Part shown: in pieces, positions 48,539 to 59,121 of the stretch
How the letters are laid out: each line of letters opens with the position of its first letter
Numbering within the stretch: the first letter of the stretch is position 1
Assembly: GCF_000312485.1 (NCBI RefSeq)
Contig: NZ_HE997643.1
Location: 548,806-612,805 of the forward strand
Direction: 5' to 3'
DNA from: Yersinia massiliensis CCUG 53443
GTDB taxonomy: Bacteria; Pseudomonadota; Gammaproteobacteria; Enterobacterales; Enterobacteriaceae
DNA length: 64,000 bases
Program-made: the position numbers and the translations under genes
Notes under the pieces: model-generated
Told to the model about the DNA's origin: nothing
Databases searched by the model: none
The model's input: the letters and a program-made list of their open reading frames with translations, nothing else

Positions 48539-49582
48539 ATGAAAACACCTATGGTAGGCAACCAAGGGTTACGGCTTGTTGCGATGTTAGCAATGCTGGT
48601 GGTCATTATGGCGGGCATTAAGGCTGCATCGCCTATTGTTGTGCCATTTTTACTGGCGATCTTCCTCGCTATTGTACTGAATCCGTTAGTGAAATTGCTT
48701 GAGAAAATAAGAATTCCCCGCACGTTGGCTATTGTCTTATTAGTGACGTTGATTATTTTACTGATGGCACTTCTTTTCAGCCGGTTAGGTTCTTCATTAA
48801 ATGAATTTGCCCGCTCATTACCGCAATATCGTGGCATGATGCTGGAAAAAATGCGTGACCTGCAAGAATTTGCTATGCGCTTTAATATCGAATTCTCGGT
48901 AGATGACATCATGAAACATGTTGATCCCAGTATGGCGATGAACTTTGTTACTCGGTTGCTTAGCCATCTTTCTGGTGCAATGGCGAGCACATTCTTGTTG
49001 TTAATGACTGTGGTCTTTATGTTATTTGAAGTCGAACGACTGCCTTATAAAATGCAGTTGATGTTTGACAACCCAGAACAAGGTAATGCCATTCTCAAAC
49101 GTGCATTGAATGGTGTCACCCATTATCTCGTGATTAAAACAATTATTAGTATTGCGACGGGGATTGTTATCTGGCTATTTTTGGCTGCGATGGGGGTTAG
49201 ATTTGCCTTCCTATGGGGGCTGTTGGCCTTTGTCTTGAATTACATACCTAATATAGGCTCAGTGCTTGCCGCTATTCCTCCCATCGTTCAGGCGATGCTA
49301 TTTAATGGCTTTGGCGATGCGCTTGCCGTGACTAGCGGTTATATCCTGATAAACTTGATTGGCGGTAATATCATCGATCCACGCATGATGGGCCGCGGCT
49401 TGGGTCTATCGACATTGGTGGTGTTCTTATCCTTGATTTTCTGGGGCTGGCTATTAGGGCCGATAGGTATGCTGCTCTCAGTGCCTTTAACCATTATTGC
49501 CAAGATTGTGCTTGAGTTAACGCCTGCAGGCTATAAATTTGCAGTTTTGCTGAGTGATGGCAAACCCGCCAAAGTTGAGTAA
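48539..49582 (+). CDS. tqsA: AI-2E family transporter TqsA
   Basis: 347 residues from the ATG at 48539, with AAGGA upstream. Eight or so membrane spans; blocks such as VRFAFLWGLLAFVLNYIPNIG (split) and GLGLSTLVVFLSLIFWGW are nearly those of E. coli TqsA, and the end keeps the FAVLLSD pattern. TqsA affects autoinducer-2 export and biofilm traits in E. coli. Whether it matters for the quorum systems in this window is unknown. Confidence 0.9.
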   Translation: MKTPMVGNQGLRLVAMLAMLVVIMAGIKAASPIVVPFLLAIFLAIVLNPLVKLLEKIRIPRTLAIVLLVTLIILLMALLFSRLGSSLNEFARSLPQYRGMMLEKMRDLQEFAMRFNIEFSVDDIMKHVDPSMAMNFVTRLLSHLSGAMASTFLLLMTVVFMLFEVERLPYKMQLMFDNPEQGNAILKRALNGVTHYLVIKTIISIATGIVIWLFLAAMGVRFAFLWGLLAFVLNYIPNIGSVLAAIPPIVQAMLFNGFGDALAVTSGYILINLIGGNIIDPRMMGRGLGLSTLVVFLSLIFWGWLLGPIGMLLSVPLTIIAKIVLELTPAGYKFAVLLSDGKPAKVE

Positions 49583-49674
49583 ATAAAACGCGAAAATATC
49601 GGCTGAGGGCCTTGGGTAAATAGCTACTTATAGGTCCTCAGACGAAGATAGATAGGGATGGGCAGTGAAACAGA

Positions 49675-49788
49675 TTAGTAGAAAAAGAAATAAATATCTA
49701 AAGCCAATAAAATCAACCATAAGCAGATATAGAGCAACAGATGTTCTCGTACGTTATTGATAACTATCGAGAGCAATTTATTTAACAT
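49675..49788 (-). CDS. yceO: Small membrane peptide, YceO-like (DUF2770), 37 residues
   Basis: Translation read from the minus strand: MLNKLLSIVINNVREHLLLY, then a hydrophobic ICLWLILLALDIYFFFY. A short amphipathic start, the conserved N-N-V-R-E-H segment and one membrane span match what I recall of E. coli YceO. The location between trhO/tqsA and solA agrees with yceO's place near solA in E. coli. Too short for a 60-residue threshold. The ribosome site is weak, so confidence is moderate. Confidence 0.65.
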   Translation of the reverse strand: MLNKLLSIVINNVREHLLLYICLWLILLALDIYFFFY

Positions 49789-50121
49789 TCTGACTGCCTG
49801 CGGCTAAAATTTTTGCCCATTATAGGGAGTTTAACTTTAGTAAACAATAAGCTAGCCGAGTAAATTCATGTGTTTGGAAAGGGCGATGTGCAAAGACGGA
49901 TGGGTATAATTATAAAAATAAAAATCTAATAGGTAGAAATATGGATAGGGCATATTAAAAATTTAAATTCAGCGTCAATTTAATCTCTTCTAAATCGTCG
50001 ATTCCGCTCTAATAATATGATTTCGGCTGTGTTTTTTTGCATTAAAGCAGCGTACACATCGATTGCCTTAGCTAATGATGATGTGTACTAGATGCTCTAA
50101 CGATTACATTAATAGCGAGTT
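49789..50121. other. Intergenic region between yceO-like and the RcsA-like gene
   Basis: 333 bases of A+T-rich sequence; no gene or strong hairpin seen. It would hold the promoter of the small peptide gene. Confidence 0.5.
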
Positions 50122-50706
50122 TCAATATAGATATTTAAACACATTATAAATAAAGCATAATTCCAATCTGTTTCTAACTTTTATTTTTTCCGTAATATGC
50201 CGCTTATGTGAATATACCGTACTATCACTGATATTCAATTTACGAGCGATACGATAATTTGGCATTTCCATCATCCAGTAGCACATCACTTTGTGCTCTT
50301 GCGGGCTGAACAACGAGGTTGGATAGGATGTATGTGGTTGGTTTATATCATTTGAAATATCAGAGACTTTTTGTAGCAACTCTGGCAAATGTCTTTTTGC
50401 CAGAATTGAAACTGAATTCGTTAGAGCAATGGGCGTTTCACTGAATGGATAAGAGGCATCCAGATAAATATAAATCTTAGCATGACCGCAACAAGCTAAA
50501 AATTGCTCGAGTAATGGGCAGTGCCCACCGAACCGACAATATTTAGTGAGGTTGATAAATATTATATCTGGAGCGAAATCTTGGATTGATAACGTTGCTT
50601 TCTCAACAGTGGGTAAATCCATTAAGTTAAGCGATGCTGTGCTATTAAAATAAGTGTTTACACCGTATCGGGTATAATAGCATTCATCAATAATTAATAT
50701 TCTCAT
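50122..50706 (-). CDS. RcsA/MatA-like LuxR-type transcriptional regulator
   Basis: 194 residues from MRILIIDECYYTRYGVNTYF; the start at 50706 has AAGGA nine bases upstream, whereas the open frame to 50841 lacks one. A degenerate receiver-like domain without the Asp phosphorylation set is followed by a LuxR-type helix-turn-helix (FSPQEHKVMCYWMMEMPNYRI...LNISDSTVYSHKRHI). That arrangement and the opening resemble RcsA, BglJ and EcpR/MatA, which work as partners of RcsB. Target unknown. It precedes solA on the same strand, at a distance of about 250 bases. Confidence 0.75.
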   Translation of the reverse strand: MRILIIDECYYTRYGVNTYFNSTASLNLMDLPTVEKATLSIQDFAPDIIFINLTKYCRFGGHCPLLEQFLACCGHAKIYIYLDASYPFSETPIALTNSVSILAKRHLPELLQKVSDISNDINQPHTSYPTSLFSPQEHKVMCYWMMEMPNYRIARKLNISDSTVYSHKRHITEKIKVRNRLELCFIYNVFKYLY

Positions 50707-50961
50707 GTGACATAATCCTTGTCTAACTGCAACCGTACCTGGCTGCATACAAGGATAAGTTAATCCTGAGTGGCCTAAAACGTCAACTCGATAATATCGA
50801 TTGATTCTGACGGAAATGACGAACAAATATTCACCCATCATTAATGTGGCGATATTTTATATCATAAAATGAGTGATTATCTATATAAATATAACTTTGC
50901 GATCAATTTATTACTTAATTGATCGCAACTAAAAAAGCCTGATAAATGAGCGGTTACAAAG

Positions 50962-52083
50962 CTAACTTTTCTCGAATCGAGAAAGAGAAAAAGCTGAAAT
51001 ATCAATGGATGACGACTTATTTTGCGCGAAGAGAGCGGCAACTTCACCCAATGCTGTAGCAAATTTAAACCCGTGACCGCTTAGCCCCGTCACGACCATG
51101 ATGTCTTTATTATCGGGCAGTGTATCAATGATGAAGTCTTCATCTGGGCTCATGTCATAACTGCATGCAGCACCACGAAGGCACACACCCACACCCGGTA
51201 AAAAATTGCGTAAAAAATCAAAAACTTCTGTGCCATCTTCTGCATAGCGGCCAAAGGGTTTACGCTGCACAGCCGATTCGATAGGCTGCCCACCATTATG
51301 CTTACCGAGTTTTAGTTCGTCATTCTGTGAGGGAAAACCATAGTAATGAATGTTATCTGGTGTTTCGACGGTAAATGCGGGGAAACGGTTCCCCTCACTG
51401 TAGCGGCCATCGGCATGGTGCCAAGAGAAAACTTTGCGTATTGTCGTCACGGGTAATGTAGGAAGTAGCTCTTTAACCCAAGTCCCGGCAGTGACGACAA
51501 CCTTTTTGGCACTATAGGTACCATCAATAGTCACCACATCAATCCCTTCATTTGTCGGTTCAATCGCGGTAACAGGACAATTGAACAGGATGCCACAACC
51601 GGCCTCAGTGACGGCTTTAATCAGTGTTTTTATCGCAAGCTCAGAGCGCAGGAAGCCTGCTTGTGGCTCGAATACGCCGACGTAATTATCGGGTATGGTA
51701 AATACCGGCCATTTTTGACGGACCTGTTCTGCCGTTAACATCTCGACTGGCAAATTATACTGCCGCGCGCTGAGCTGCGCATTTTGCAGGAAAGTGGAGT
51801 TATCAGGCCCCAAATTAAGCACGCCGCTAGCCTGAAATAACGCCTCGCCAGTTTGGGCCGAGAGTTGATTCCAAAGCGCCTGAGCACGTAAGACTAAAGG
51901 GACATATTTCTCGCCCTCGCCATACGCATGACGAATGATTCGTGTGTCTCCGTGGTGGCTACCGGCTTGATGAGGTGGCATTGCACTGTCAATCATGAGT
52001 ACCTTTAAACCGGCCTGTGTCGCGTAATAACCTGCGGCAGAACCCACCGAACCACTGCCAATGACAATCAAATCATAATCCAT
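50962..52083 (-). CDS. solA: N-methyl-L-tryptophan oxidase SolA
   Basis: 373 residues from [20 protein letters not shown], with GAGGGT upstream; the ATG 39 bases earlier is not used by the family. FAD-binding GxGxxG at the N-terminus, [14 protein letters not shown], and the flavin-linking cysteine region near [16 protein letters not shown] monomeric sarcosine oxidase-type enzyme of 372 residues in E. coli. Oxidises N-methyl amino acids. Confidence 0.93.
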   Translation of the reverse strand: MDYDLIVIGSGSVGSAAGYYATQAGLKVLMIDSAMPPHQAGSHHGDTRIIRHAYGEGEKYVPLVLRAQALWNQLSAQTGEALFQASGVLNLGPDNSTFLQNAQLSARQYNLPVEMLTAEQVRQKWPVFTIPDNYVGVFEPQAGFLRSELAIKTLIKAVTEAGCGILFNCPVTAIEPTNEGIDVVTIDGTYSAKKVVVTAGTWVKELLPTLPVTTIRKVFSWHHADGRYSEGNRFPAFTVETPDNIHYYGFPSQNDELKLGKHNGGQPIESAVQRKPFGRYAEDGTEVFDFLRNFLPGVGVCLRGAACSYDMSPDEDFIIDTLPDNKDIMVVTGLSGHGFKFATALGEVAALFAQNKSSSIDISAFSLSRFEKS

Positions 52084-52283
52084 ATTGTGTACCCTTGAGG
52101 ATTTCGCTTCTATTTTATTCAATCTATTTTGACGCGGTTACGAGTAATTATCGTGGTCATTGCATGCACTATTAAATTTAACCGGGCGACAGAGACAATA
52201 GAAATTAAGACGATAGTAATAACACGGGAGTGAGGGGAGAAAAAGGGATGTGAACGTTAAAGCGATGGAAGTGGTTAATAAAA

Positions 52284-52311
52284 AGGCACCAAGTGATATT
52301 CACTGGTGCCT
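52284..52311. terminator. Terminator after bssS
   Basis: AGGCACCA(A)GTGA pairs with TCACTGGTGCCT with one bulged base. T-rich runs lie on both sides, so it may serve in both directions. Confidence 0.8.
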
Positions 52312-52349
52312 GTTTTTGCGAGTACTGAAAATAAGTGAATGGACAAAAA

Positions 52350-52604
52350 TTAATGCTTCCGGTGATCAAGAACTTGATATTCTGATGACTCAATTTTAGC
52401 GATGCCTGCTTCTAAAATATTGATTAATTGGCGAGCAACATCAGTTGTCAACCAAAGCGTTCTATCAACAAGTGCATTTTCTGGCAGTTGATCCATAGAA
52501 GACAGGTAATGAAGACGTATCATCATCGCGTCGTATGCATCTACCGTGCTGATATCCCAACCTACAAGCGGGTGAGTCTGAATAACTTCATCATTTCTGT
52601 CCAT
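52350..52604 (-). CDS. bssS: Biofilm regulator BssS
   Basis: 84 residues, the family length. Starts MDRNDEVIQTHPLVGWDIST and contains DAMMIRLHYLS and LWLTTDVARQLI, as in E. coli BssS (YceP). A soluble small protein affecting biofilm formation and signal-responsive genes. Single gene with terminator downstream. Confidence 0.93.
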   Translation of the reverse strand: MDRNDEVIQTHPLVGWDISTVDAYDAMMIRLHYLSSMDQLPENALVDRTLWLTTDVARQLINILEAGIAKIESSEYQVLDHRKH

Positions 52605-52820
52605 AAAGACCCCTTATATAGTAGTTACTGACTGGAGTGACTAACGAGGATCAATGCGGCTCATTATCATGTGAGCTTTTTCAGTATACGCAACAGGTAA
52701 CCAATTTGGTGATTATCCACGAATCTTTACAAATTATTTTTTTATTGATGATAAATTCTATAAAAAACGCGGGACATAAGAGATGGTGCAGAAATAAGGC
52801 TGAGAAGTGAGTATAAAAAA

Positions 52821-52841
52821 GCCGAGGAGCGACTCCCCGGC
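52821..52841 (-). terminator. Terminator of dinI
   Basis: GCCGAGGAG / CTCCCCGGC (one mismatch) around a 3-base loop; six T follow on the minus strand, 20 bases after the dinI stop. Confidence 0.85.
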
Positions 52842-52862
52842 AAAAAACAGCATTCTTGTGGG

Positions 52863-53108
52863 TTAGTTTGCGTCAAACCAGTCGTCAGCGCTTTCCCATA
52901 TTTCTTGTAATATTTCAGAGATCAGATCTTTGTCAGTTTTAGCCCCACCTAAAACAGAAAGATTATTTGCACTGGCATAGCGAACTTGCACACTCGTTGT
53001 TGTGTCTGGGAATTTCGCTTCCAGTTGTTTGCTTAATTCATTGGTTAGCGCTTCGATAGCACCTGCGGGTAACTGATTTTTCTTATCAATGCTCACTTCA
53101 ACACGCAT
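52863..53108 (-). CDS. dinI: DNA damage-inducible protein DinI
   Basis: 81 residues, MRVEVSIDKKNQLPAGAIEAL, with the acidic C-terminal helix (DLISEILQEIWESADDWF) that in E. coli contacts RecA. It stabilises RecA filaments and modulates the SOS response. A LexA-type box lies just upstream. Confidence 0.95.
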   Translation of the reverse strand: MRVEVSIDKKNQLPAGAIEALTNELSKQLEAKFPDTTTSVQVRYASANNLSVLGGAKTDKDLISEILQEIWESADDWFDAN

Positions 53109-53129
53109 ATATGGCCCTCCGAATATTCA

Positions 53130-53149
53130 TACTGGTTATTTATACAGTA
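53130..53149 (-). promoter_or_regulatory. LexA (SOS) box of dinI
   Basis: On the minus strand TACTGTATAAATAACCAGTA fits CTGT-N8-ACAG with one change (CCAG). It is embedded in a larger perfect inverted repeat, GAATATTCATACTG / CAGTATGAATATTC (53121-53158), about 20 bases before the dinI start. Confidence 0.85.
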
Positions 53150-53216
53150 TGAATATTCGAGTTGCAAGTGACTGATCCAAAAATCTTCGAAGCAGTAAAA
53201 AGCCCGTTAATGGACC

Positions 53217-54263
53217 TCAGCTTTTTACTGACCAGTTGATCGTCTGACCTGCGAGATAAGGAACGATGGACTCATTCCCTAACGTGATCTCTTCTGGTTG
53301 TTGGAAGGGGCTGCGAACCAACTCAACATAATCGTCGTTTACTGGCAGGTCATAGAAACGCGGGCCATTTAACGAGCAGAATGCCTCTAAATGTTGTAGC
53401 GCGTTCAGTTCCTCAAACACAGTTGCATAAGCTGGCAGTGCTGATGGTGCGTTAAACACACCTGCGCAGCCACAGGATGACTCTTTGCGGTGTTTGGCAT
53501 GAGGTGCAGAGTCAGTGCCTAGGAAGAATCTATCGGAGCCACTGGCGACCGCTTGACGCAGCGCTTCCTGATGAGTGCTACGTTTCAGTATTGGTAGGCA
53601 GAAGAGATGAGGACGAATCCCACCAACCAGCATGTGGTTACGGTTAAACATCAGGTGCTGTGGGGTGATGGTCGCACCAAGGAAACGATTGCCTGCCAGC
53701 ACATAATCGGCGGCATCTTTGGTCGTAATATGCTCAAAGACAATTTTTAGCTCGGGGAAATGACGGCGTATTGGTTCCATGGCTTGGTCAATAAACCGCG
53801 CTTCGCGATCAAAGATATCCACTGCAGCGTCGGTGACTTCGCCGTGAATAAGCAGTGGCATGCCCATCTTTTGCATTTGCTCAAACAAGGGATATATCGC
53901 CGGGATATCAGATACACCATGATTCGAGTTTGTGGTGGCATTAGCCGGATACAGTTTCGCTGCGGTAAACACACCTTGCTCATAGCCAGCGGTCAGCTCA
54001 TTGATATCAAGTGAGTCGGTGAGGTAACAGGTCATCAACGGCGTAAATTTATGCCCTGCTGGCACGGCTGCCAGAATACGATCCCGATACGCAATAGCAC
54101 TGGATACGGTAGTAATAGGGGGGGCTAGATTCGGCATGACAATCGCTCTGGCAAACACCTCGGAGGTATAAGGCAGCACGGTACTGAGCATTTCGTCATC
54201 ACGTAAGTGAATATGCCAGTCATCTGGGCGGCGAATTTTCAGGGTTTGAGGTTGTGCAGTCAT
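53217..54263 (-). CDS. pyrC: Dihydroorotase PyrC
   Basis: 348 residues, exactly the E. coli length. Metal-site HIHLRDDEM near the N-terminus (the DWHIHLRD motif) and the conserved [14 protein letters not shown] with the carboxylated lysine. Catalyses the third step of pyrimidine synthesis, carbamoyl-aspartate to dihydroorotate. Divergent from the ABM-domain gene. Confidence 0.97.
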   Translation of the reverse strand: MTAQPQTLKIRRPDDWHIHLRDDEMLSTVLPYTSEVFARAIVMPNLAPPITTVSSAIAYRDRILAAVPAGHKFTPLMTCYLTDSLDINELTAGYEQGVFTAAKLYPANATTNSNHGVSDIPAIYPLFEQMQKMGMPLLIHGEVTDAAVDIFDREARFIDQAMEPIRRHFPELKIVFEHITTKDAADYVLAGNRFLGATITPQHLMFNRNHMLVGGIRPHLFCLPILKRSTHQEALRQAVASGSDRFFLGTDSAPHAKHRKESSCGCAGVFNAPSALPAYATVFEELNALQHLEAFCSLNGPRFYDLPVNDDYVELVRSPFQQPEEITLGNESIVPYLAGQTINWSVKS

Positions 54264-54512
54264 TCAACGGGCTCCGCAGTCATGATGAGATTTCGGTTTT
54301 TTGTGCTGTTTCCGGCGGGGTGTAAGAATAAGCGGAAAGTGCACAAGATGCATCTGATTGTTAGGGGTAAGTTGAAAACTTTGCTTAGAGTGAGTTGAAA
54401 ATAATGTAAAAAGGGCATCTTATAGACGGGCTATGGATAGAAGCACCCCAAAAATGAGCGGTTGATTAGCCGCAAAATACACGAATTGAATGTACTGTAT
54501 GGGAGAAATACG

Positions 54513-54800
54513 ATGGAAGTCCGTGTCATTGCCAGCTTAGTGGCTAAACCTGAGTTTGTGAATGAAGTCAAAGAAGCTGTTCTTCAGGTGATAGAACCAA
54601 GTCGTGAGGAACAGGGGAATCTGCAATATGACCTCCATGCTGAATATGGTCAAAATGGTTCTTTCGTCTTCTTTGAACGTTGGGAGTCTGATGCAGCATT
54701 AGACAAACATAATAAAACTCAACATTTCGGCGATTTCGTAAAATCGATAGAAGGTAAGTTGGAAAGTATTGAAATAAAGAAAGTAAAACAGATTGCCTGA
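54513..54800 (+). CDS. Antibiotic biosynthesis monooxygenase (ABM) domain protein, YgiN-like
   Basis: 95 residues from the ATG at 54513 with GGAGAA upstream; the open frame continues to 54462 without a better site. Single ABM domain: MEVRVIASLVAKPEFVNEVK, then REEQGNLQYDLH and FVFFERWESDAALDKHNKT. Such small dimeric proteins act on quinones or reactive species (YgiN in E. coli). Specific substrate unknown. Confidence 0.85.
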   Translation: MEVRVIASLVAKPEFVNEVKEAVLQVIEPSREEQGNLQYDLHAEYGQNGSFVFFERWESDAALDKHNKTQHFGDFVKSIEGKLESIEIKKVKQIA

Positions 54801-54823
54801 TAGCTGACATTAGCGCCCAAGAA

Positions 54824-54847
54824 AAACCCGCCGAAGCGGGTTTTTTT
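54824..54847. terminator. Bidirectional terminator between the ABM gene and rne
   Basis: AAACCCGC-CGAA-GCGGGTTT with a T run following on both strands. It lies between two convergent genes. Confidence 0.9.
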
Positions 54848-54873
54848 AATGCTAGTGATTAATGCGATTGCAT

Positions 54874-57800
54874 TTATTCGACTGATTGCGGTTTTGTCGC
54901 TGGTGCTGTTGCCTGAGTCACAGCCGCGTGGCCACCTGCAGATCCTTTTCCTGAGAAATCAAAGGCCGGACGTTCCCAAGAACCTTTGGTTTGCGCTTCT
55001 GGTGCATAATCAGGTGCTGGTGCTTTGGTCATCGGTGCTGACGCAAAATGCTTGAATAGTACGCCCTCAGGATGAGCAACAACAGGCTGTGGAACCGCAG
55101 TCACGACAGCTTCAGTAGTATTAGTCGCTTCAGGTGCCATTGCTTCAGCAGTAACATCAGCTTCAACGTCGATAGGCTCTTTAACCTGCTCTTCATTGAT
55201 AACTGGCTTAGCGACAATCGGTTCATCGACAATTGGTTCATCGACAACCGGCTCATCAACAACCGTTTCCTCAACAACCGTTTCCTCAACTGCCACTTCG
55301 GTAACGGGTGCTTCCGCAGCAGTTACTTCAACAGCGGTTGGTTCAACAACCTCAACGTTTTCAGGCTGGTTTTCTTCAACTGTTGCATCTGGCACGATGG
55401 TGTTTTCGATAACGGCTTCTGCTGCGATAACATCTTCGACAGTAGGCGCGGTTTCATTCACCTCGATAGCTTCATTTGCTTCGATAGGCTCAACTGCTGC
55501 AATAGCTTCAGTGTCTACGACCGGCTCAGCGATGATTGCTGGGGTGACAATCGGTGCACGGCCTGGAACGGCTGCGGCTGAAGATGCAGAACCGCCTTGT
55601 CTATGCTGCGAAACTGGTGCTGCAGCGGTTGCCGTCGCAACAATTGGCGCTGCTATGATTGCAGTCGGGACATTTACCGCAGTTTCAGCATGGGGCGCTT
55701 CTTCCTCGACCTTAGCTGCTTCAACGACCGCTGTGTCTATCGGTGTAATTTCTACCACTGTAGCTTCTACCGCTGTAACTTCTACCGGCGCAACGTCTGC
55801 CGTCGCAGCGTCTACCGTAGTTGCAGCGATTGCGATTGGCGATTGCTCTTCAACCGGATTTTCTACAAAAGCGGCTTGTTCAAATGGTTGAGCGACCGGA
55901 TAACGTACCCACACCTTACCTGATGCCATTTCTGGTGAAGCGAAAGCGCCAGCCAGAGGCATTGCAGATTGGGTAGGATAACGCTCATCACGATAACGGC
56001 GACGACGCTGACCACTAACACGCAAATGGCGAGGTGAACGGCGGGAACGACGAGGCATTCCATTTTCGTTATTGCCATTACGGTCATTCGTTGCGTCGTC
56101 ATCAGCAGCAGTCACTTGAGGTAGTAACTTCACTTCTTCCTGCACAGCAGGTACAGGCAAATTAGCCACAGGCGTGCTAGCAGGGGCTACCTGTAAGGTA
56201 TTTTCCTGATTATTCAGCTCATCGTTCGCCGATTGAATACGGACTTTCTGATTCAACTGGCGGCGCTGACGACGTTGCATAGCCTGCTGACGTTCTTCTT
56301 GCTCAGGCTGCGCTTCATCGACATTAACAGCAGAAACATCAACATTAGCTTTAACATCTTGCTGTGTTTGACGTTTGTCATCTTGACGACGGCGCTGGCG
56401 ATCACCGCGACGTTGCGGCTGATCTTCACGTTGCTCGTTATTGCTGTCAACAACGTCATTTGATGCTTGCGATGCTGTTGCCTGCTGAGCTGGGCGACGG
56501 TTATTACGACGCTGATCATCACGACCTTCGCGATGACTATTGTCGCGGCTGCTGTTGTCACGGCTATTGTTGTCACGAGAGTTGCTGTCACGGCTGTTAT
56601 TGTCACGAGAGCTGTTATCACGAGAATTATTGTCGCGAGAATTGCTGTCACGGTTGCCGTTATCACGACCTTCACGTGGTGTACGGTCCCCACGATCTTT
56701 ACGCCCATTGTTTTGGCGACGTGGATTACGGCGATCATTACGACGATTATCACTTGCTTCGGTTTTCTCAACTTCAACCGGTTTAACTTCGGCTTCAGGT
56801 GATGCACCAAAGATACCCTTCAGCCCGGTGAGCAAACGGCTAAAGAAGCCTGGTTGTTCAGCAGTCGCTGAGGTAGCAGCTTGTGACACCGCAGCAGGTT
56901 TAGTGGCGGCGGTCGCCGGTGTTGATTCCGGTGGTACTTCAGTCGGCAGAGAGAACGTCGCCAGTGCAGGCTGCTCTGGGCGCTTACGTTCAATCGTAGT
57001 TTCTTCCTGCGGCTGCGCCATTTCTGCTTCATGCAGTTGTGGCAGCAGATAGCTCAGGGAAGGAACTTCCTCGCCTTTACGTACCCGAAGAACAGAATAG
57101 TGCGGGGTTTGCATCTGATCGTTTGGCACGATCACTGCACGCACACCACCTTGACGCTTTTCAATGGCATTAACGGATTCACGTTTTTCGTTTAGCAGGT
57201 ACGACGCAATTTGTACCGGCACGATGGCATGAACTTCATGGGTGTTTTCTTTCAGCGCTTCTTCTTCAATCAGGCGCAAAATAGAGAGTGACAGGGATTC
57301 GTTATCACGAACAGTACCCGTGCCGCTACAACGTGGGCACACGTGGTGACTTGATTCACCCAGCGATGGGCTGAGGCGTTGGCGGGACATTTCCAGTAAA
57401 CCGAAACGGGAGATGCGGCCAATCTGGATACGCGCGCGGTCTTGACGAACAGCATCGCGTAAACGGTTTTCAACTTCACGCTGATGACGCACAGGGGTCA
57501 TATCGATGAAGTCGATAACAATCAGACCACCTAAGTCACGTAAACGTAACTGACGAGCAATTTCATCAGCGGCTTCAAGGTTGGTATTGAAGGCTGTTTC
57601 TTCGATATCACCACCGCGGGTTGCTCGTGCGGAGTTAATATCAATCGCGGTCAAGGCTTCGGTGGTATCGATAACGATAGAACCGCCGGATGGCAAACGC
57701 ACTTCACGTTGGAATGCCGATTCAATCTGCGATTCAATTTGATAATGGCTAAACAGAGGGATCTCACCACTGTAGAGCTTAATTTTGCTGCTGAAATCGG

Positions 57801-58548
57801 GGCGACCTAATGCGGCGATATGTTCTTTTGCCAACTCGAGTACTTTCGGGTTGTCGATCAGAATTTCACCGATATCTGGGCGCAGATAATCACGGAAAGC
57901 ACGGACAATCACGTTACTTTCTTGATGGATCAAGAAGGGCGCAGGGCGACCTTCTGCGGCTTTTTTAATCGCATCCCAGTGCTTCAGACGGAATGATAAG
58001 TCCCATTGCAGCGCATCAGCCGATTTACCAACACCAGCAGTACGGACAATCAGACCCATGCCATCAGGCAACTGTAGAGAGGATAGGGCTTCTTTCAATT
58101 CAGTGCGGTCGTCACCCTCGATGCGGCGAGAAATACCACCTGCACGCGGGTTGTTTGGCATCAGAACTAAATAACTGCCAGCCAAGCTGATGAAAGTGGT
58201 GAGTGCAGCACCTTTATTGCCACGCTCTTCTTTATCAACTTGAACAATAACTTCTTGGCCTTCGCGCAACACATCTTTGATGTTTGGGCGGCCATGGGAG
58301 GAATAATTACTAGGGAAATATTCGCGAGAAATTTCTTTTAGGGGAAGGAAACCGTGTCTTTCAGCGCCATAATCAACAAAAGCAGCTTCTAAACTGGGTT
58401 CGATTCGGGTGATTTTACCTTTGTAAATATTCGCTTTTTTCTGTTCATGGCCTGGACTTTCAATATCCAAATCATACAGCCGCTGTCCATCTACAAGGGC
58501 AACACGCAACTCTTCTTGCTGAGTTGCGTTAATCAACATTCTTTTCAT
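54874..58548 (-). CDS. rne: Ribonuclease E
   Basis: 1224 residues (E. coli 1061). Starts [21 protein letters not shown]-terminal catalytic half: S1 domain (about 35-120), 5'-sensor, DNase I-like site with [14 protein letters not shown] and LIVIDFIDM, and the zinc-link CPRCSGTGT. The C-terminal half is a long disordered scaffold for degradosome partners. It contains a repeated SRDNN-type block (about 626-670) and later Val/Glu/Thr-rich repeats (about 930-1120), and ends in the conserved PVVAHPEG...[10 protein letters not shown] segment. Makes and degrades most mRNA, and processes rRNA and tRNA. Confidence 0.97.
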   Translation of the reverse strand: MKRMLINATQQEELRVALVDGQRLYDLDIESPGHEQKKANIYKGKITRIEPSLEAAFVDYGAERHGFLPLKEISREYFPSNYSSHGRPNIKDVLREGQEVIVQVDKEERGNKGAALTTFISLAGSYLVLMPNNPRAGGISRRIEGDDRTELKEALSSLQLPDGMGLIVRTAGVGKSADALQWDLSFRLKHWDAIKKAAEGRPAPFLIHQESNVIVRAFRDYLRPDIGEILIDNPKVLELAKEHIAALGRPDFSSKIKLYSGEIPLFSHYQIESQIESAFQREVRLPSGGSIVIDTTEALTAIDINSARATRGGDIEETAFNTNLEAADEIARQLRLRDLGGLIVIDFIDMTPVRHQREVENRLRDAVRQDRARIQIGRISRFGLLEMSRQRLSPSLGESSHHVCPRCSGTGTVRDNESLSLSILRLIEEEALKENTHEVHAIVPVQIASYLLNEKRESVNAIEKRQGGVRAVIVPNDQMQTPHYSVLRVRKGEEVPSLSYLLPQLHEAEMAQPQEETTIERKRPEQPALATFSLPTEVPPESTPATAATKPAAVSQAATSATAEQPGFFSRLLTGLKGIFGASPEAEVKPVEVEKTEASDNRRNDRRNPRRQNNGRKDRGDRTPREGRDNGNRDSNSRDNNSRDNSSRDNNSRDSNSRDNNSRDNSSRDNSHREGRDDQRRNNRRPAQQATASQASNDVVDSNNEQREDQPQRRGDRQRRRQDDKRQTQQDVKANVDVSAVNVDEAQPEQEERQQAMQRRQRRQLNQKVRIQSANDELNNQENTLQVAPASTPVANLPVPAVQEEVKLLPQVTAADDDATNDRNGNNENGMPRRSRRSPRHLRVSGQRRRRYRDERYPTQSAMPLAGAFASPEMASGKVWVRYPVAQPFEQAAFVENPVEEQSPIAIAATTVDAATADVAPVEVTAVEATVVEITPIDTAVVEAAKVEEEAPHAETAVNVPTAIIAAPIVATATAAAPVSQHRQGGSASSAAAVPGRAPIVTPAIIAEPVVDTEAIAAVEPIEANEAIEVNETAPTVEDVIAAEAVIENTIVPDATVEENQPENVEVVEPTAVEVTAAEAPVTEVAVEETVVEETVVDEPVVDEPIVDEPIVAKPVINEEQVKEPIDVEADVTAEAMAPEATNTTEAVVTAVPQPVVAHPEGVLFKHFASAPMTKAPAPDYAPEAQTKGSWERPAFDFSGKGSAGGHAAVTQATAPATKPQSVE
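56539..56670 (-). repeat. 15-bp coding repeats in rne (SRDNN block)
   Basis: About eight copies of a 5-codon unit, with the pattern SRDN[N/S], in the scaffold half of RNase E. The unit varies in one or two bases between copies. Confidence 0.85.
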
Positions 58549-59121
58549 CTTAACTTACTCGTTATTTTTACATTGGCGTTAGAACTGCGGGCAAAATAAC
58601 CTCATGGTCGGGTAAACCGATGACCCCGAGTCTTCTAGCAAAGCCGTCAACCTCACGGTTGTCGCCTGCATAGGGGCGCATTATTTCGGTAAGCCTGTGT
58701 TTCGTTCTGAAAAACAGCACTTTTATATAAAGGGTCGCTTCTGAATATAAGACAACAGAGCGTTACCCACTAGCCGACCAAGCTGCAACCCGCAGCCCGC
58801 TAATTGCTTGATTTCACATTACGTCTTACGCCATTGCTGCGTTTTTGTGTGATCAGGCAAATTTTTATATTCCACAAGTCTCTTGGTCTAACGAGAATCA
58901 ACGCAGAATTAGTGACATTATTCCATTGCTGACACTGATATAGCAAGATGACTTTACCTGTCTACATAAAGATTCTTTTACTGTTATCACAGTGTTTGCG
59001 GCTATCGTTGTCTTATTAAACAATAAATGCACGCAAACGATATCTCTAATTAGTCAGAATGACAGTTAAGCACATAAAAAGGGGTGGCGCTAATTCCTCG
59101 GTGTATTTAGAATCGCGCACC
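58549..59121. promoter_or_regulatory. Divergent rne / rluC control region, including the rne 5' leader
   Basis: 573 bases between the divergent starts. rne normally has a long autoregulatory leader, and this stretch contains G+C-rich stem-forming sequence in the 400 bases above rne, for example CAACC-GTGA-GGTTG on the minus strand near 58650. The rest, close to rluC, is A+T-rich. No gene seen. Confidence 0.55.

Noticed and set aside
55072-55891. Long open frames opposite rne (169 and 231 residues)
   Set aside because: They are shadows of the repetitive, biased codons of the RNase E C-terminus; the real gene is on the minus strand.
56364-57052. Repeat-rich plus-strand frames such as the SRLLLSR series
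   Set aside because: Translation of the rne 15-bp repeats in the wrong strand.
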